Shown piece by piece: positions 16,916 through 25,819 of a stretch of DNA of 64,000 nt (positions are counted from its first letter, which is position 1; every line of letters begins with the position of its first letter). Below the pieces are notes generated by a model. That model made no database searches and was not told the DNA's origin. It saw only the letters and a program-made list of their open reading frames with translations. Source of the stretch: Methyloversatilis universalis FAM5 (lineage in GTDB: Bacteria > Pseudomonadota > Gammaproteobacteria > Burkholderiales > Rhodocyclaceae); contig NZ_AFHG01000048.1 of NCBI RefSeq assembly GCF_000214035.2, forward strand, positions 62,001 to 126,000, in the 5' to 3' direction. The position numbers and the translations under genes are program-made.

Positions 16916-18697
16916 TCACTGTTCACGCTCCAACGTCATGCCCGAGAAGCGCACCTGGCGGCCGTCCTCGCTCAGTTCGGCCACGTCGCCGCCGGCGGCG
17001 AGCACGCCGAGCACTTCGACCCTCCGCGCATCGAGGCGCCGCAACGGTACCGCCGGCGCATCGCTGCCGAAAGTGGCGCTCGGCACGCTGCGCGACAGCA
17101 GCACGCCGGCGTCCTCAAACACGTCGACATGGTCGATGAGGGCGGCTTCCGGCGTGCCGGCCTGCGGCCTGTAGCGCCCGGTCAGCGCAGGCCCGGGGGC
17201 GCGGCCGTCGGGCCGCATGCGTTCGCCTGCCAGCAGCGCACCGCCTTCCGCGTGCGCGATCAGCACGTCCCGGCCGCTGATCTGACGACGTTCCAGCGCG
17301 ATCTCGCCGAAGCGCCCGATCGGCACCGGCACCAGACCGAGCAGCCGGTAGCGCAGCCCGGCACGGCCCTGGCTGTCGGGTATCAGTTCGAAGCGGGTGC
17401 CGGCCATGTCGGCGTGCAGGCGCTGACCGTCGCGGCTCACCCTGACATGCCCGGCCAGCGTGCTGTAGTCGCCCGGCCACTGCGCCAGCTCTTCCGGTTG
17501 CCAGGGCTGTTCACGTGCGGTGAAGCCAACCGGCGAAGTCGCGCGCAGCCCCTTTCGCGCCTCGAGGAACAGTTCCAGCGCATAGGCGGCCGCGGCATGC
17601 ACGGTGGGTCCGGCCCCCGCGCTGTTGCTGGCGACGATGACGCCCAGACGCTGTGCGGGCAGCGCGATCAGGCGGCTGCTGAAATGCAGGGTGGCGCCGT
17701 CGTGCTGGATGACCGGCCCTGCGCCGACCGGGCTGGCGCTCCCCGGCATGTTGAGCAGCCATCCGAGGCCTGTCTGCAGATCGAGATCCAGCGGGTTGCC
17801 GGCGTTCTGCGCCTGCTGCATCGTGCCGTGCGCGGCCTGCGGCAGCAGGCGGTCTTCCGGATCGAGTGCCGCGATCATGAAGCGGGTCATGTCGAGCACG
17901 CTGGCGTTCAGCCCGCCGGCGGCGACGTCGCGCAGCGCCGGCTCCGGCACCACGCGGCCGTCCCGGTGGGCGCGGGCTGCGTTGTCGGGCAGTGCAGCGG
18001 TGAAGCTCGCGGTGCGCATGCCCAGCGGGCCGAGCAGCGTGCGTTCGAGGTGGGTGGCGTAGTGCTCGCCGCTGACCTGTTCGACCGCGAGTCCGAGCAG
18101 GGTGAAGCCGAGGTTGGAGTAACTGAACACCTGGCCCGCCGGGTAGGCGGTGTCGATGCCGGCGAGCGTCGGCAGCACGCTCTGCATGGGCGCCACGGTG
18201 TCGCCCCACATGCCGCCGGCCAGGTCGCGCGGCAGGCCTGCGTGGTGACTCATGATCTGGCGCGCGGTGAAGGCGACCGGCGCGCCGCCGGCATGGCGGT
18301 CGCGCATCTGCAGTGCGGGCAGCACGGTGGTGAGCGGCGCGTCGGGATCGATCCGCCCCGCTTCGGCCAGCCGCATCGCGGCGGTGGCGGTGAACAGCTT
18401 GGTGATGGAGCCCATGCGGTACACCGTGTCCGGCGTGGCCGGCAGGCGGGCGCTCGCGTCGGCAAGGCCCGCGCCGTGCGCCCACACCACGCGCGGGCCG
18501 TCGACCACGGCGATGCTCAGGCCGGTGATGCCTTCGCTGCGCATGCGGTGCGCGAGCCAGGCTTCCATGTGGCGGACGACGGCGGCATCGTCGCCAGCGG
18601 CCAGCGCCGACGGGCGGGCCGGGGCGCCGGCGCAGGCGGCCAGCAGTTGCGACAGCGCAAGCAGCAGACCGGTGAGGCGGAGTGGGGTACGGGTCAT
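16916..18697 (-). CDS. serine beta-lactamase-fold lipoprotein (class C / esterase-like)
   Basis: A 593-residue protein, counted from ATG 18697. The N-terminus is a lipoprotein signal with lipobox LLAAC (C22). The beta-lactamase-related domain carries SxxK as S97-I-T-K100 in YRMGSITKLF, YxN as Y193-S-N195 in FSYSNLGFTLLG, and an HDG third motif in VIQHDGATLHF. The last 200 residues form a beta-rich domain of the kind found behind many such esterases/peptidases. It probably hydrolyses a peptide or ester at the outer membrane, and beta-lactam resistance should not be assumed. Further in-frame ATGs occur upstream (to 18736), but 18697 places the signal peptide correctly. It is divergent from the response regulator gene. 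Confidence 0.8.
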   Translation of the reverse strand: MTRTPLRLTGLLLALSQLLAACAGAPARPSALAAGDDAAVVRHMEAWLAHRMRSEGITGLSIAVVDGPRVVWAHGAGLADASARLPATPDTVYRMGSITKLFTATAAMRLAEAGRIDPDAPLTTVLPALQMRDRHAGGAPVAFTARQIMSHHAGLPRDLAGGMWGDTVAPMQSVLPTLAGIDTAYPAGQVFSYSNLGFTLLGLAVEQVSGEHYATHLERTLLGPLGMRTASFTAALPDNAARAHRDGRVVPEPALRDVAAGGLNASVLDMTRFMIAALDPEDRLLPQAAHGTMQQAQNAGNPLDLDLQTGLGWLLNMPGSASPVGAGPVIQHDGATLHFSSRLIALPAQRLGVIVASNSAGAGPTVHAAAAYALELFLEARKGLRATSPVGFTAREQPWQPEELAQWPGDYSTLAGHVRVSRDGQRLHADMAGTRFELIPDSQGRAGLRYRLLGLVPVPIGRFGEIALERRQISGRDVLIAHAEGGALLAGERMRPDGRAPGPALTGRYRPQAGTPEAALIDHVDVFEDAGVLLSRSVPSATFGSDAPAVPLRRLDARRVEVLGVLAAGGDVAELSEDGRQVRFSGMTLEREQ

Positions 18698-18829
18698 CTC
18701 TGGGTTCTCGTGCATCGGGAGTCGCCAGCATGCCAAACGCTTCCTTCAGGAAAGCCAAAGACACCCTTCACGCCGTTCGCCGTGAAAGATAGTCTGCGCC
18801 GGTTCCGGGTGAATACGCGGCCACACCGC

Positions 18830-19486
18830 ATGCACATACTGATCGTCGAGGATGATGTCGGACTGGGGCCGGCCATGATGGCGGCACTCAAGGCCGAGGG
18901 CTGTTCCAGCGTCTGGGTGCGCCGGCTGGCCGACGTGCCGCCGCCGGCCGATCTGGCGGTCGAGTGCGTGCTGCTCGACCTGTCGCTGCCCGACGGCGAC
19001 GGACTGGCGCTGCTCAGGCGCTGGCGTGCCCGTGGCGAGCTCACCCCGGTTATCGTCGTGACGGCGCGCGGAGCACTCGACGAGCGCCTGATCGGGCTGG
19101 ACAGTGGCGCCGACGACTTCATCGTGAAACCGTTCGCGATGCCGGAACTGATGTCGCGACTGCGCGCGGTGACCCGGCGCAGCGCGCGCCGGGCCAGCGA
19201 CCTGTGGCAGATCGGTGGCCTGCAGGTGGCACCGCGCGCGCATCGCGCATGGCTCGACGGCGTTGAACTCGACCTGTCGCCACGCGAGTTCCAGTTGCTG
19301 CTCGAACTGGCGCGTGAGCCCGGTCGGCCGGTGTCCAAGGGCGAACTGGGGCTGCGCCTGGCGCCGCTGGGCGAGCCGCTCGACGGCGCCACCATCGAAG
19401 TTCACCTCTCCAATCTGCGGCGCAAGATCGGCGCAGCGCGCATACGCACGCTGCGTGGCGTCGGCTACCTGCTGGAGGAGGCATGA
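18830..19486 (+). CDS. OmpR/QseB-type response regulator
   Basis: A 218-residue two-component regulator. The receiver domain has the acidic pair in IVEDD, the phospho-acceptor Asp in CVLLDLSLPDGDG, the conserved Thr in VIVVTARG and the Lys in DDFIVKPFAMPEL. A winged-helix DNA-binding domain of the OmpR/PhoB class follows, with LSPREFQLLLELAREPGRPVS and LSNLRRKIGAARIRTLRGVGY. The ATG at 18830 begins the receiver directly. The stop overlaps the kinase start as ATGA, so the pair is translationally coupled. The 132-base gap to the divergent beta-lactamase-fold lipoprotein makes that gene a plausible target. Confidence 0.9.
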   Translation: MHILIVEDDVGLGPAMMAALKAEGCSSVWVRRLADVPPPADLAVECVLLDLSLPDGDGLALLRRWRARGELTPVIVVTARGALDERLIGLDSGADDFIVKPFAMPELMSRLRAVTRRSARRASDLWQIGGLQVAPRAHRAWLDGVELDLSPREFQLLLELAREPGRPVSKGELGLRLAPLGEPLDGATIEVHLSNLRRKIGAARIRTLRGVGYLLEEA

Positions 19487-20868
19487 CCCTGCGTCTTCGA
19501 CCATCGCTCACCGGGCGCGTGGTGCTTGCGCTGCTGTGTGCTTTCGCGCTGGTCTGGGCCGCGCTGGTGGCCCGCGATTTCGTCGGCTATCTCGCTTATG
19601 ACGACGATCCGTCGCCGCTCGGCACGCTGGCCGAGGCGGTGCTGCAGTCGCTTGAATCGCTTGACGACGCTTCGGCACGTATTGCGCTCGCCGCCTCCGA
19701 CCGCCAGTACAACCTGCTGCGCCGACAGTCTCTGCCCACCGAACCGCGTCCGCTGATGTTCCTGGCCGCACGCGTCGGACAACCGTCTGTCTATCGGTCG
19801 CCCGGGCTGGCCGGTGCGCATGAGAGCTGCGACGGCACGCCGGCCCGCACCGAGGTCGAGCACGCGGGTCAGCGCTACTGGCGGGCCGAGCGCAGTGCCG
19901 GCGGCTGGTGCGTGGTGGCGCTTGAACCGGTACTGGAAGCCGGCACCGTGATTCGCCTGATCAACGCCACGCTGCTGCAGCCCATGGCGATCGCGCTGCC
20001 GCTCATCCTGCTTCCGCTGTGGCTGACCGTGCGCAGCGGTCTGGCACCGCTACGCCGTTTTGCAGACCGGATCCGGCGGCGTGCGCCAGACGACCTGTCG
20101 CCGCTCGACGTCGATCTGCGACACGCCGAACTGGCCCCGCTTGGCGAAGCCTTCGACGCGCTGCTCGCGCGTGCCCGGGCCAGCATCGAGCGTGAGCGCA
20201 GCTTCGTGCAGGACGCCGCCCACGAACTGCGTACGCCGCTGGCCGTCATCGCTGCAGAGGCGCACGCGCTGACCGGTGCGACCGACGCCGCCGCACGTCA
20301 GCGTGCGCAGCGCGGGCTCGAGGCAGCCGTCGCGCGCGCCTCGCATCTGGTCGGTCAGCTGCTCCGTCTGGCTTCGCTCGAAAGCCGGGGTGACGGCAGC
20401 CCGCCGGCGATCTGCGATGTGGCGGCGCTGCTGCGCGAGGTGCTGATCGCGGCGCTGCCTGCGGCGACCGCTCGCCGCGTTGACATCGGACTCGACGGCC
20501 CGGATGCGCTGCTCGCGCATCTGGATGCGGGCGCCCTGCATTCGGTGGTGGATAACCTCGTGCGCAACGCGGTGGCCTATGGTCGCGAGGGCGGGCGGGT
20601 GGACATCGTGCTCCGGCTGATCGGTGACACCCTGCAGCTCGATGTGGCCGACGACGGTCCGGGCCTCGACCCCGCGCTGCAGCCGCATCTGTTCGAGCGT
20701 TTTCGCCGTGGCGCCGGCACGAGCGCGCCGGGCGCCGGTCTTGGTCTGGCCATCGTGCGCGAGGCCGTGCGGCGTCTTGGCGGGCATATCGCGCTCACGG
20801 CCGGTCTGGACGGACAGGGCACCGGATTCCGCATCACCGTGCCCTTTGTGGCTTCTCGACCGACCTGA
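19483..20868 (+). CDS. membrane sensor histidine kinase (QseC-like)
   Basis: A 461-residue kinase. A first membrane helix (VVLALLCAFALVWAALVA) is followed by a periplasmic domain of about 130 residues with two cysteines (ESCDGTP and GGWCVVAL), which may pair. A second helix (MAIALPLILLPLWLTV), a HAMP-like linker, the H-box DAAHELRTPLAVIAAEA and an HATPase domain follow, with N box VVDNLVRNAVAYG, G1 VADDGPGLD and G2 GAGLGLAIV. It should phosphorylate the coupled regulator. The signal is unknown. Confidence 0.9.
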   Translation: MTLRLRPSLTGRVVLALLCAFALVWAALVARDFVGYLAYDDDPSPLGTLAEAVLQSLESLDDASARIALAASDRQYNLLRRQSLPTEPRPLMFLAARVGQPSVYRSPGLAGAHESCDGTPARTEVEHAGQRYWRAERSAGGWCVVALEPVLEAGTVIRLINATLLQPMAIALPLILLPLWLTVRSGLAPLRRFADRIRRRAPDDLSPLDVDLRHAELAPLGEAFDALLARARASIERERSFVQDAAHELRTPLAVIAAEAHALTGATDAAARQRAQRGLEAAVARASHLVGQLLRLASLESRGDGSPPAICDVAALLREVLIAALPAATARRVDIGLDGPDALLAHLDAGALHSVVDNLVRNAVAYGREGGRVDIVLRLIGDTLQLDVADDGPGLDPALQPHLFERFRRGAGTSAPGAGLGLAIVREAVRRLGGHIALTAGLDGQGTGFRITVPFVASRPT

Positions 20869-20941
20869 CCGAGTCAGCGCCGCAGCGGCAGGCCAGCCCT
20901 TGGTGAACGGCCAGCCTACGCCGGCAGACCTCAGGCGGAAC

Positions 20942-21487
20942 TCAGGACTCGCCGCCGGGAGCCGGTGCAGCCGGACCTTTACGCGATTCCCTGCGCTGGC
21001 CGAACCACTGCACGACCTCGCTGGCGGTCTGCGGCGGCATCTTGGTGGCGGTGCGGTTCACCAGATCGGCCAGTGTGTGGCTGCGCAGCGCGTCGCGCAT
21101 GCGTTTTTCGGCTTCCAGCATCACCGCATGCACCGAGCACACGCCTTCGGTTGCCCACTGCGGCGGGCTGTCACCGAAAATCGCGCAGCGGTGGCGTATT
21201 TCGCGGCAGTCGAACAGCGCCTTGTCGCCGTCGATCGCCAGCACCACGTCGTGCACGCTGATCCGCTCCGGCGCCCGGCCCAGCCGGAAGCCGCCCTTCA
21301 CGCCTTCGGTGGCCACCGTGATGCCGGCCTTGTGCAGCCGGGTAAACAGCTTGGCTGCGAATTCGGTGGAAATGCCCTGCATGTCGGCGAGGTCGCGCAC
21401 GCTGGCGCCCTCGGCTTCCGGCGGCAGCGCCGCGAGAAAGATGAGGCAGTGCAGTGCGTATTCGACGCCGGTGCTGATGTGGCTCAC
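20942..21487 (-). CDS. Rrf2-family transcriptional regulator, probably with an iron-sulfur cluster
   Basis: A 181-residue protein. The N-terminal winged helix is typical of Rrf2 (YALHCLIFLAAL, RDLADMQGISTEFAAKLFTRLHKAG, GVKGGFRLGR). A loop with three cysteines, CREIRHRC followed by GVCSVHAV, has Rrf2 cluster-ligand spacing, so it may sense redox, iron or nitric oxide. I take the GTG at 21487 as start: it has GGAAG five bases before it, and an upstream extension would run through unrelated DNA. The gene follows the NDH-2-like gene on the same strand after about 200 bases. The palindrome at 23067-23093 is its most likely operator. Confidence 0.87.
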   Translation of the reverse strand: MSHISTGVEYALHCLIFLAALPPEAEGASVRDLADMQGISTEFAAKLFTRLHKAGITVATEGVKGGFRLGRAPERISVHDVVLAIDGDKALFDCREIRHRCAIFGDSPPQWATEGVCSVHAVMLEAEKRMRDALRSHTLADLVNRTATKMPPQTASEVVQWFGQRRESRKGPAAPAPGGES

Positions 21488-21541
21488 AGGGCTTCCATGC
21501 AATGAGGGGCGGCGGGCCGGGCGACAGGCCGGTCCGCGTGC

Positions 21542-21682
21542 TGCGGACTGCACCGCCGTGCGGCGGCCGCGCAGTCCGCATTCTCTCATCCCCGGACGGC
21601 GGTGTAAGACCCCGTCCGGCCCGCTGCCGCCCTCTGCATGGGAACGCCGCGCACCGGCCCGCTTTGCGGGGCCGGCGCGTGC
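21542..21682 (-). terminator. two strong hairpins between the NDH-2-like gene and the Rrf2 gene
   Basis: Just after the NDH-2 stop, a hairpin with arms close to CCGGCCCGC and GCGGGGCCGG lies at about 21650-21682. A second, at 21542-21580, has exact 10-base arms TGCGGACTGC and GCAGTCCGCA enclosing a further CCGCCG/CGGCGG stem. Neither is followed by a T-run on the minus strand. They are more likely to stabilise or partly attenuate the message than to terminate it fully. Confidence 0.4.
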
Positions 21683-21690
21683 GCGATCGC

Positions 21691-22899
21691 TCAGGGCACG
21701 ATGACGTAGTACGGGTCGGCCAGCGCGAGCGCGGCGTCGCGGTCGGCCGCGGGCGGGTAGATCCACTGCGTGTTGATGGCCCGCTTCAGCGCCTTGGCCT
21801 CCTGATCGCGCAGCTTGACCTGGCGGTCCCAGCCTTCGGTATAGACCGCGCCCCAGGGGCCGAGGTCGAGGCAGGTGACGTATTTGGGCTGGCTGTAGCG
21901 CGCGGTGGGCAGGCCCACCAGTTCGGCCGCGGCGTTGTGACCGGCCACCCGGCCCAGACTCAGTGCGTGCTGGCAGGACATGGCGGCCACGTTGCCGAGG
22001 TCGTCGGTGGCGGCCTGCACCACGTCGCCGGCGACGAAGATGGCGGGCGCTTCGCCCGCGCGCAGCTCGGCGTCGGCCACCAGCCGGCCATAGCGGTCGT
22101 GCTCGCCCGGCACCTGTGCGGCCAGCGCGTTTGCGCGGGCGCCCGCGGTCCACACCACGGTGGCGGCGGCGATGCGTTCGCCGCCTTCCAGCGTTACGCC
22201 GTCGGCGTCGATCGCGGTGACGCGTGCCGAGGTGCGGATGTCCACGCCCAGTGCGCCCAGCGCTTCGAGAATGACCGGCCGCGGGCCGGGACCGAGATCG
22301 GGTCCGATGTCGGCCGCCTGTTCGACGATGAGCACGCGGACGTCGGCGCTGTCGCCGAACACCGCGCGCAGGCGCTGCGGCATGTCGGCCGCGGTTTCGA
22401 TGCCGGTGAAGCCGCCGCCGGCCACCACCACGGTGCGGGCGGCGCGGTCGCTGCGGCCGGCCAGCGATTTCAGGTGGGCGTCCAGTGCCTGCGCGTCGGC
22501 CAGCTGGTCGACATTGAAGCTGTGCTCGCGCAGGCCCGGAATGTCCGGCATGAACAGGCGGCTGCCGGTGGCCAGCACGAAGCGGTCGTAGCGGAGTGTG
22601 GTGAGCGTGCCGTCGTTCGCGCTCACTTCGAGCGTGCTGTCGGCGGCGTGTATCCGCTCGACCCGGCCCGGCAGGTGTCGCACGCCCACCGTGGCGAACA
22701 GCGCCGACACGTCGGGCGCCAGTTCGTCAAACGCGGTTTCGTACAGGCGCGGGCGGATGTGCAGTGCCGCGCTCGGCGACACCACGGTGATCGCGACTTC
22801 GCCTTCGCGGCCGGCCTGCGATACCGCACGCGCGGCGGCCAGCGCCGCCCATACGCCGGCGAAACCCGAGCCGGCAATCACGATGTTCTTCTGCGTCAT
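21691..22899 (-). CDS. NDH-2-like NAD(P)H:quinone oxidoreductase / FAD-dependent disulfide reductase family
   Basis: A 402-residue flavoprotein. The FAD-binding GxGxxG lies in IVIAGSGFAGVWAALAAAR (about 5-20). The second Rossmann motif for NADH is VVVAGGGFTGIETAADM (about 163-180). The ATG-type FAD motif is RFVLATGS, and IFVAGDVVQA is the second FAD phosphate-contacting segment. The layout matches type II NADH dehydrogenases, which pass electrons from NADH to quinone at the membrane without pumping protons. The start at ATG 22899 has GGGAAG just before it. It is first in a pair with the Rrf2 regulator. The carotenoid-dehydrogenase branch of the same fold is an alternative. Confidence 0.82.
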   Translation of the reverse strand: MTQKNIVIAGSGFAGVWAALAAARAVSQAGREGEVAITVVSPSAALHIRPRLYETAFDELAPDVSALFATVGVRHLPGRVERIHAADSTLEVSANDGTLTTLRYDRFVLATGSRLFMPDIPGLREHSFNVDQLADAQALDAHLKSLAGRSDRAARTVVVAGGGFTGIETAADMPQRLRAVFGDSADVRVLIVEQAADIGPDLGPGPRPVILEALGALGVDIRTSARVTAIDADGVTLEGGERIAAATVVWTAGARANALAAQVPGEHDRYGRLVADAELRAGEAPAIFVAGDVVQAATDDLGNVAAMSCQHALSLGRVAGHNAAAELVGLPTARYSQPKYVTCLDLGPWGAVYTEGWDRQVKLRDQEAKALKRAINTQWIYPPAADRDAALALADPYYVIVP

Positions 22900-23066
22900 G
22901 TCACTTCCCTTCCGGTGTGCATCGCGTGGATGCGTAGTCGAACGGCGGGCGGTTCTGCCGCGCGCCGCCGCGGTGGTCATCGCCGGGCAGCGGGCCGGGA
23001 TGCGGTGGATGCGATCTGAACGTGCTTCGGGAAGCCTCTGTAACGGCTCGCTGCTACGTCGTTCAA

Positions 23067-23103
23067 TAACTACGACTATACAAGTCGTAGTTAAGGCGCG
23101 CAA
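23067..23103 (-). promoter_or_regulatory. minus-strand promoter overlapped by a 27-bp palindromic operator
   Basis: A perfect inverted repeat at 23067-23093 has arms TAACTACGACT and AGTCGTAGTTA around a 5-base centre. On the minus strand a -35 TTGCGC (23098-23103) and a -10 TATAGT (23075-23080) are exactly 17 bases apart, and the -10 lies inside the palindrome. The predicted start of transcription near 23068 would serve the NDH-2-like gene, 169 bases further on. A repressor bound here would block the promoter; the downstream Rrf2 protein is the obvious candidate. The rest of 22900-23311 shows no gene. Confidence 0.7.
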
Positions 23104-23311
23104 GCGGGCCGGGGCCGCGCGTCCGCGATTCATGAATTCATCCAATGGGGCGGGCGGCCCCCGGGCAGGGCGCTGATTTGACGGGCTTACCGCCACCCCG
23201 GATACTGCGGCCCCGGCGCCGCCGCCCGTGTGCGGGCCGGCCGCGCATCCGCCCATCCCCACGTCCTGCCGCCGTTCGCCCTGCGGGAGAACCCGCTGGA
23301 GTTTCACCCGC

Positions 23312-25255
23312 ATGATCACGCTCAGAAACGTCGTCCTTCGCCGCAGCGCCAAGGTGCTGCTCGATGGCGCCACCGCCACCATCAATCCGGGCGAGAAGGT
23401 TGGCCTGGTCGGCCGCAACGGCGCCGGCAAGTCGACGCTGTTCGCGCTGCTCAACGGCACGCTGCACGAAGACGGCGGCGAATTCAGCATGCCGGCGCAG
23501 TGGCGCATGGCACAGGTGGCGCAGGACATGCCGGAAACCGACCAGCCGGCCACCGATTTCGTGATCGAGGGCGACACCGCGCTGCTCGCCGCGCAGAAGG
23601 AAGTGCAGGCCGCCGAAGCCACCGACGACGGCGAGCGCATGGCCTACGCCTATATGGCGCTGCACGACGCCGGCGCGCACGACGCGCAGGCGCGGGCGCA
23701 GGCGCTCATCCTCGGCCTGGGCTTCACCAACGACCAGATGTGCAATCCGGTGAACAGCTTTTCCGGCGGCTGGCGCATGCGCCTGCAGCTGGCGCGCGCG
23801 CTGATGTGTCCGTCCGACCTGCTGCTGCTCGACGAACCGACCAACCACCTGGATCTGGACGCGCTGGTGTGGCTGGAATCGTGGCTCAAGCGCTACGAAG
23901 GCACGCTGGTGGTGATCAGCCACGACCGCGAATTCCTCGATGCCATCACCAACGTGACGCTGCATGTCGACGCCGGCAAGCTCACGCGCTACGGCGGCAA
24001 CTACAGCACCTTCGAGGACATGCGCGCGCAGCAGATGGAGCTGCAGCAGAACGCCTACGCGAAGCAGCAGGACAAGATCGCCCACCTGCAGAAGTTCATC
24101 GCCCGCTTCAAGGCCAAGGCGAGCAAGGCCAAGCAGGCGCAGAGCCGGGTCAAGGCACTCGACCGCATGGAGAAGCTGGCGCCCATGCTGGCCACCGCCG
24201 ACTTCACTTTCGAGTTCAAGGAGCCGGCCAACCTGCCCAACCCGATGCTGGTGATGGAAGACGCCAGCTTCGGCTACCCGCCGCCGGCCGACGCGCCGGC
24301 CGGTGCCGAGCCGATTACCATCGTGCGCAACGTGAACAAGTCCGTCATGGCCGGCCAGCGCATCGGCATACTGGGCGCCAACGGCCAGGGCAAGTCGACC
24401 GCGGTCAAAACCATCGCCCGCGCGCTGGCGCCGATCGCCGGCCGCGTCACCGAAGGCAAGGGTCTCAGCATCGGCTACTTCGCGCAGCAGGAACTGGACG
24501 TGCTGCGCCCGCAGGACAATCCGCTCGAACACATGACGCGCATGGCGCGCGAAGGCCTGCCGGCCGGGCAGAGCGGCCGCGAACAGGACCTGCGCAACTT
24601 CCTCGGCACCTTCAACTTCAGTGGCGACATGGTGAAGCAGGCGGTCGGCACCATGAGCGGCGGCGAGAAGGCGCGGCTGGTGCTGTGCATGCTCGTGTGG
24701 CAGCGCCCCAACCTGCTGCTGATGGACGAACCGACCAACCACCTCGACCTCGCCACGCGCGAGGCGCTGGCGGTGGCGCTGAACGAATTCGAAGGCACGG
24801 TGATGCTGGTGAGTCACGACCGCTCGCTGCTGCGCTCGGTGTGCGACGAGTTCTGGCTGGTGTCGCGCGGCGGCATCGAACCGTTCGACGGCGACCTCGA
24901 CGACTACCAGCGCTACCTGCTGGACGAAGCGAAGCGCGCGCGCGAAGTGCTGAAGGATTCGATGAAGGCCGCTCCGGCCGAAGCCGCGCCCGTCGTGCAG
25001 GCGCCGCCGGTCGCTGCGCCGGTGAAGAAGGCGCCGGTGAACCTCAAGGCGCTGAAGAACGAGCTCGGCAAGCTCGAAGAGCGCATCCTCGAACTGCAGA
25101 CGAAGAAGCACGCGCTCACCGCAAAGCTCGCCAGCGCACTGCCGCCGAAGGAAATCGGCGAAGTCGGGAGTGAACTGCAGAAGGTGGACGAAGAGCTTGA
25201 GACGCAGGAAATGCGCTGGCTCGAAGTGAGCGAACAGATCGAAGCGGCGGGCTGA
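23312..25255 (+). CDS. yheS: ABC-F family ATPase YheS
   Basis: A 647-residue soluble protein with two ABC ATPase domains and no membrane helices. The first has GRNGAGKST, SFSGGWRMRL and LLLLDEPTNHLDL. Between the domains is the helical linker typical of ribosome-bound ABC-F proteins (KQQDKIAHLQKFIARFKAKA). The second has GANGQGKST, MSGGEKARL and LLLMDEPTNHLDL. A Lys/Ala-rich coiled C-terminal tail follows. Length, order and sequence closely match E. coli YheS (637 residues). ABC-F proteins act on the ribosomal E site to relieve stalling. Start ATG 23312 gives the family start ITLRNVVLRRSAKVLLD; the open frame extends upstream but without similarity. Confidence 0.92.
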   Translation: MITLRNVVLRRSAKVLLDGATATINPGEKVGLVGRNGAGKSTLFALLNGTLHEDGGEFSMPAQWRMAQVAQDMPETDQPATDFVIEGDTALLAAQKEVQAAEATDDGERMAYAYMALHDAGAHDAQARAQALILGLGFTNDQMCNPVNSFSGGWRMRLQLARALMCPSDLLLLDEPTNHLDLDALVWLESWLKRYEGTLVVISHDREFLDAITNVTLHVDAGKLTRYGGNYSTFEDMRAQQMELQQNAYAKQQDKIAHLQKFIARFKAKASKAKQAQSRVKALDRMEKLAPMLATADFTFEFKEPANLPNPMLVMEDASFGYPPPADAPAGAEPITIVRNVNKSVMAGQRIGILGANGQGKSTAVKTIARALAPIAGRVTEGKGLSIGYFAQQELDVLRPQDNPLEHMTRMAREGLPAGQSGREQDLRNFLGTFNFSGDMVKQAVGTMSGGEKARLVLCMLVWQRPNLLLMDEPTNHLDLATREALAVALNEFEGTVMLVSHDRSLLRSVCDEFWLVSRGGIEPFDGDLDDYQRYLLDEAKRAREVLKDSMKAAPAEAAPVVQAPPVAAPVKKAPVNLKALKNELGKLEERILELQTKKHALTAKLASALPPKEIGEVGSELQKVDEELETQEMRWLEVSEQIEAAG

Positions 25256-25297
25256 AGCCGCGGCAGCGCAAGCTGCCTCAGTGAGAGGGCGGCTTCA

Positions 25298-25404
25298 GTG
25301 GGAGCGCGATTGGAGTGGGGGCGGCGCCCCCGCCGCGATCAGCCTCTGCCCGGTGCGCCCCACTCCGTCTCTCGCCCGCATCGCGGCGAGGGCGCCGCTC
25401 CCAC
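25298..25404. repeat. REP-like inverted repeat pair
   Basis: A GTGGGAGCG-type sequence with GCGGCGCCCCCGCCGCGAT (25298-25340) faces the exact repeat unit at 25380-25404, whose reverse complement begins GTGGGAGCGGCGCCCTCGCC. The same unit occurs twice near 32.4 kb. Units of this kind, palindromic and lying between genes, are REP/BIME elements, which may affect mRNA stability and are mobilised by RAYT transposases. No RAYT gene is in the window. Confidence 0.7.
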
Positions 25405-25424
25405 GGGTGTGAGGCGGCGGCGCC

Positions 25425-25799
25425 TCAGAGCTGATACGAATCCAGCACTTCCTGCGCTGCGCGAAAGGCCTCGCCGGCTGCAGGCACGCCGGCATAGACC
25501 GCACAGTGCAGAAGGGTTTCGCGGATTTCCTCGACCGTGCAGCCGTTGTTCAGCGCGCCGCGCACATGGCCTTTCAGCTCATGCGGACTTTTCAGCGCCG
25601 TCAGCGCGGCCAGCGTGACCAGGCTGCGCGTGCGGCGGTCCAGACCTTCGCGCGCCCACACGCTGCCCCAGCCGTGCTCGTTGATGAATTCCTGCAGCGG
25701 GCGGGTGAAATCGGTGGCGTTGGCGTGGGCGCGGTCGACGAAGGCGTCGCCCATGACGCTGCGGCGTATGGTTTCGCCGTTCGAAGTGTGGTCGCTCAT
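25425..25799 (-). CDS. pcaC: carboxymuconolactone decarboxylase family protein (PcaC-like)
   Basis: A 124-residue all-helical protein, the usual length of 4-carboxymuconolactone decarboxylase (about 130). Family blocks are clear: RRSVMGDAFVDRAHANATDF, GLDRRTRSLVTLAALTAL, HVRGALNNGCTVEEIRETLL and YAGVPAAGEAF. PcaC opens the way to 3-oxoadipate in protocatechuate breakdown. No other pca gene is nearby, so a different substrate is possible. The start at ATG 25799 fits the family N-terminus. It lies 20 bases after the repeat-protein gene on the same strand. Confidence 0.82.
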   Translation of the reverse strand: MSDHTSNGETIRRSVMGDAFVDRAHANATDFTRPLQEFINEHGWGSVWAREGLDRRTRSLVTLAALTALKSPHELKGHVRGALNNGCTVEEIRETLLHCAVYAGVPAAGEAFRAAQEVLDSYQL

Positions 25800-25819
25800 G
25801 GCATGGATTCCGTGCGTGC

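Noticed and set aside
16325-18800. Open minus/plus frames across the beta-lactamase-fold gene, including a plus frame joined to the response regulator
   Set aside because: The response regulator starts at 18830 by similarity; the upstream extension is antisense to the lipoprotein gene and has low-complexity composition.
20869-22153. Long minus-strand frame fusing the Rrf2 protein to upstream sequence
   Set aside because: The upstream half is Arg-rich shadow of the NDH-2 gene; the Rrf2 domain starts at GTG 21487 with a ribosome site.
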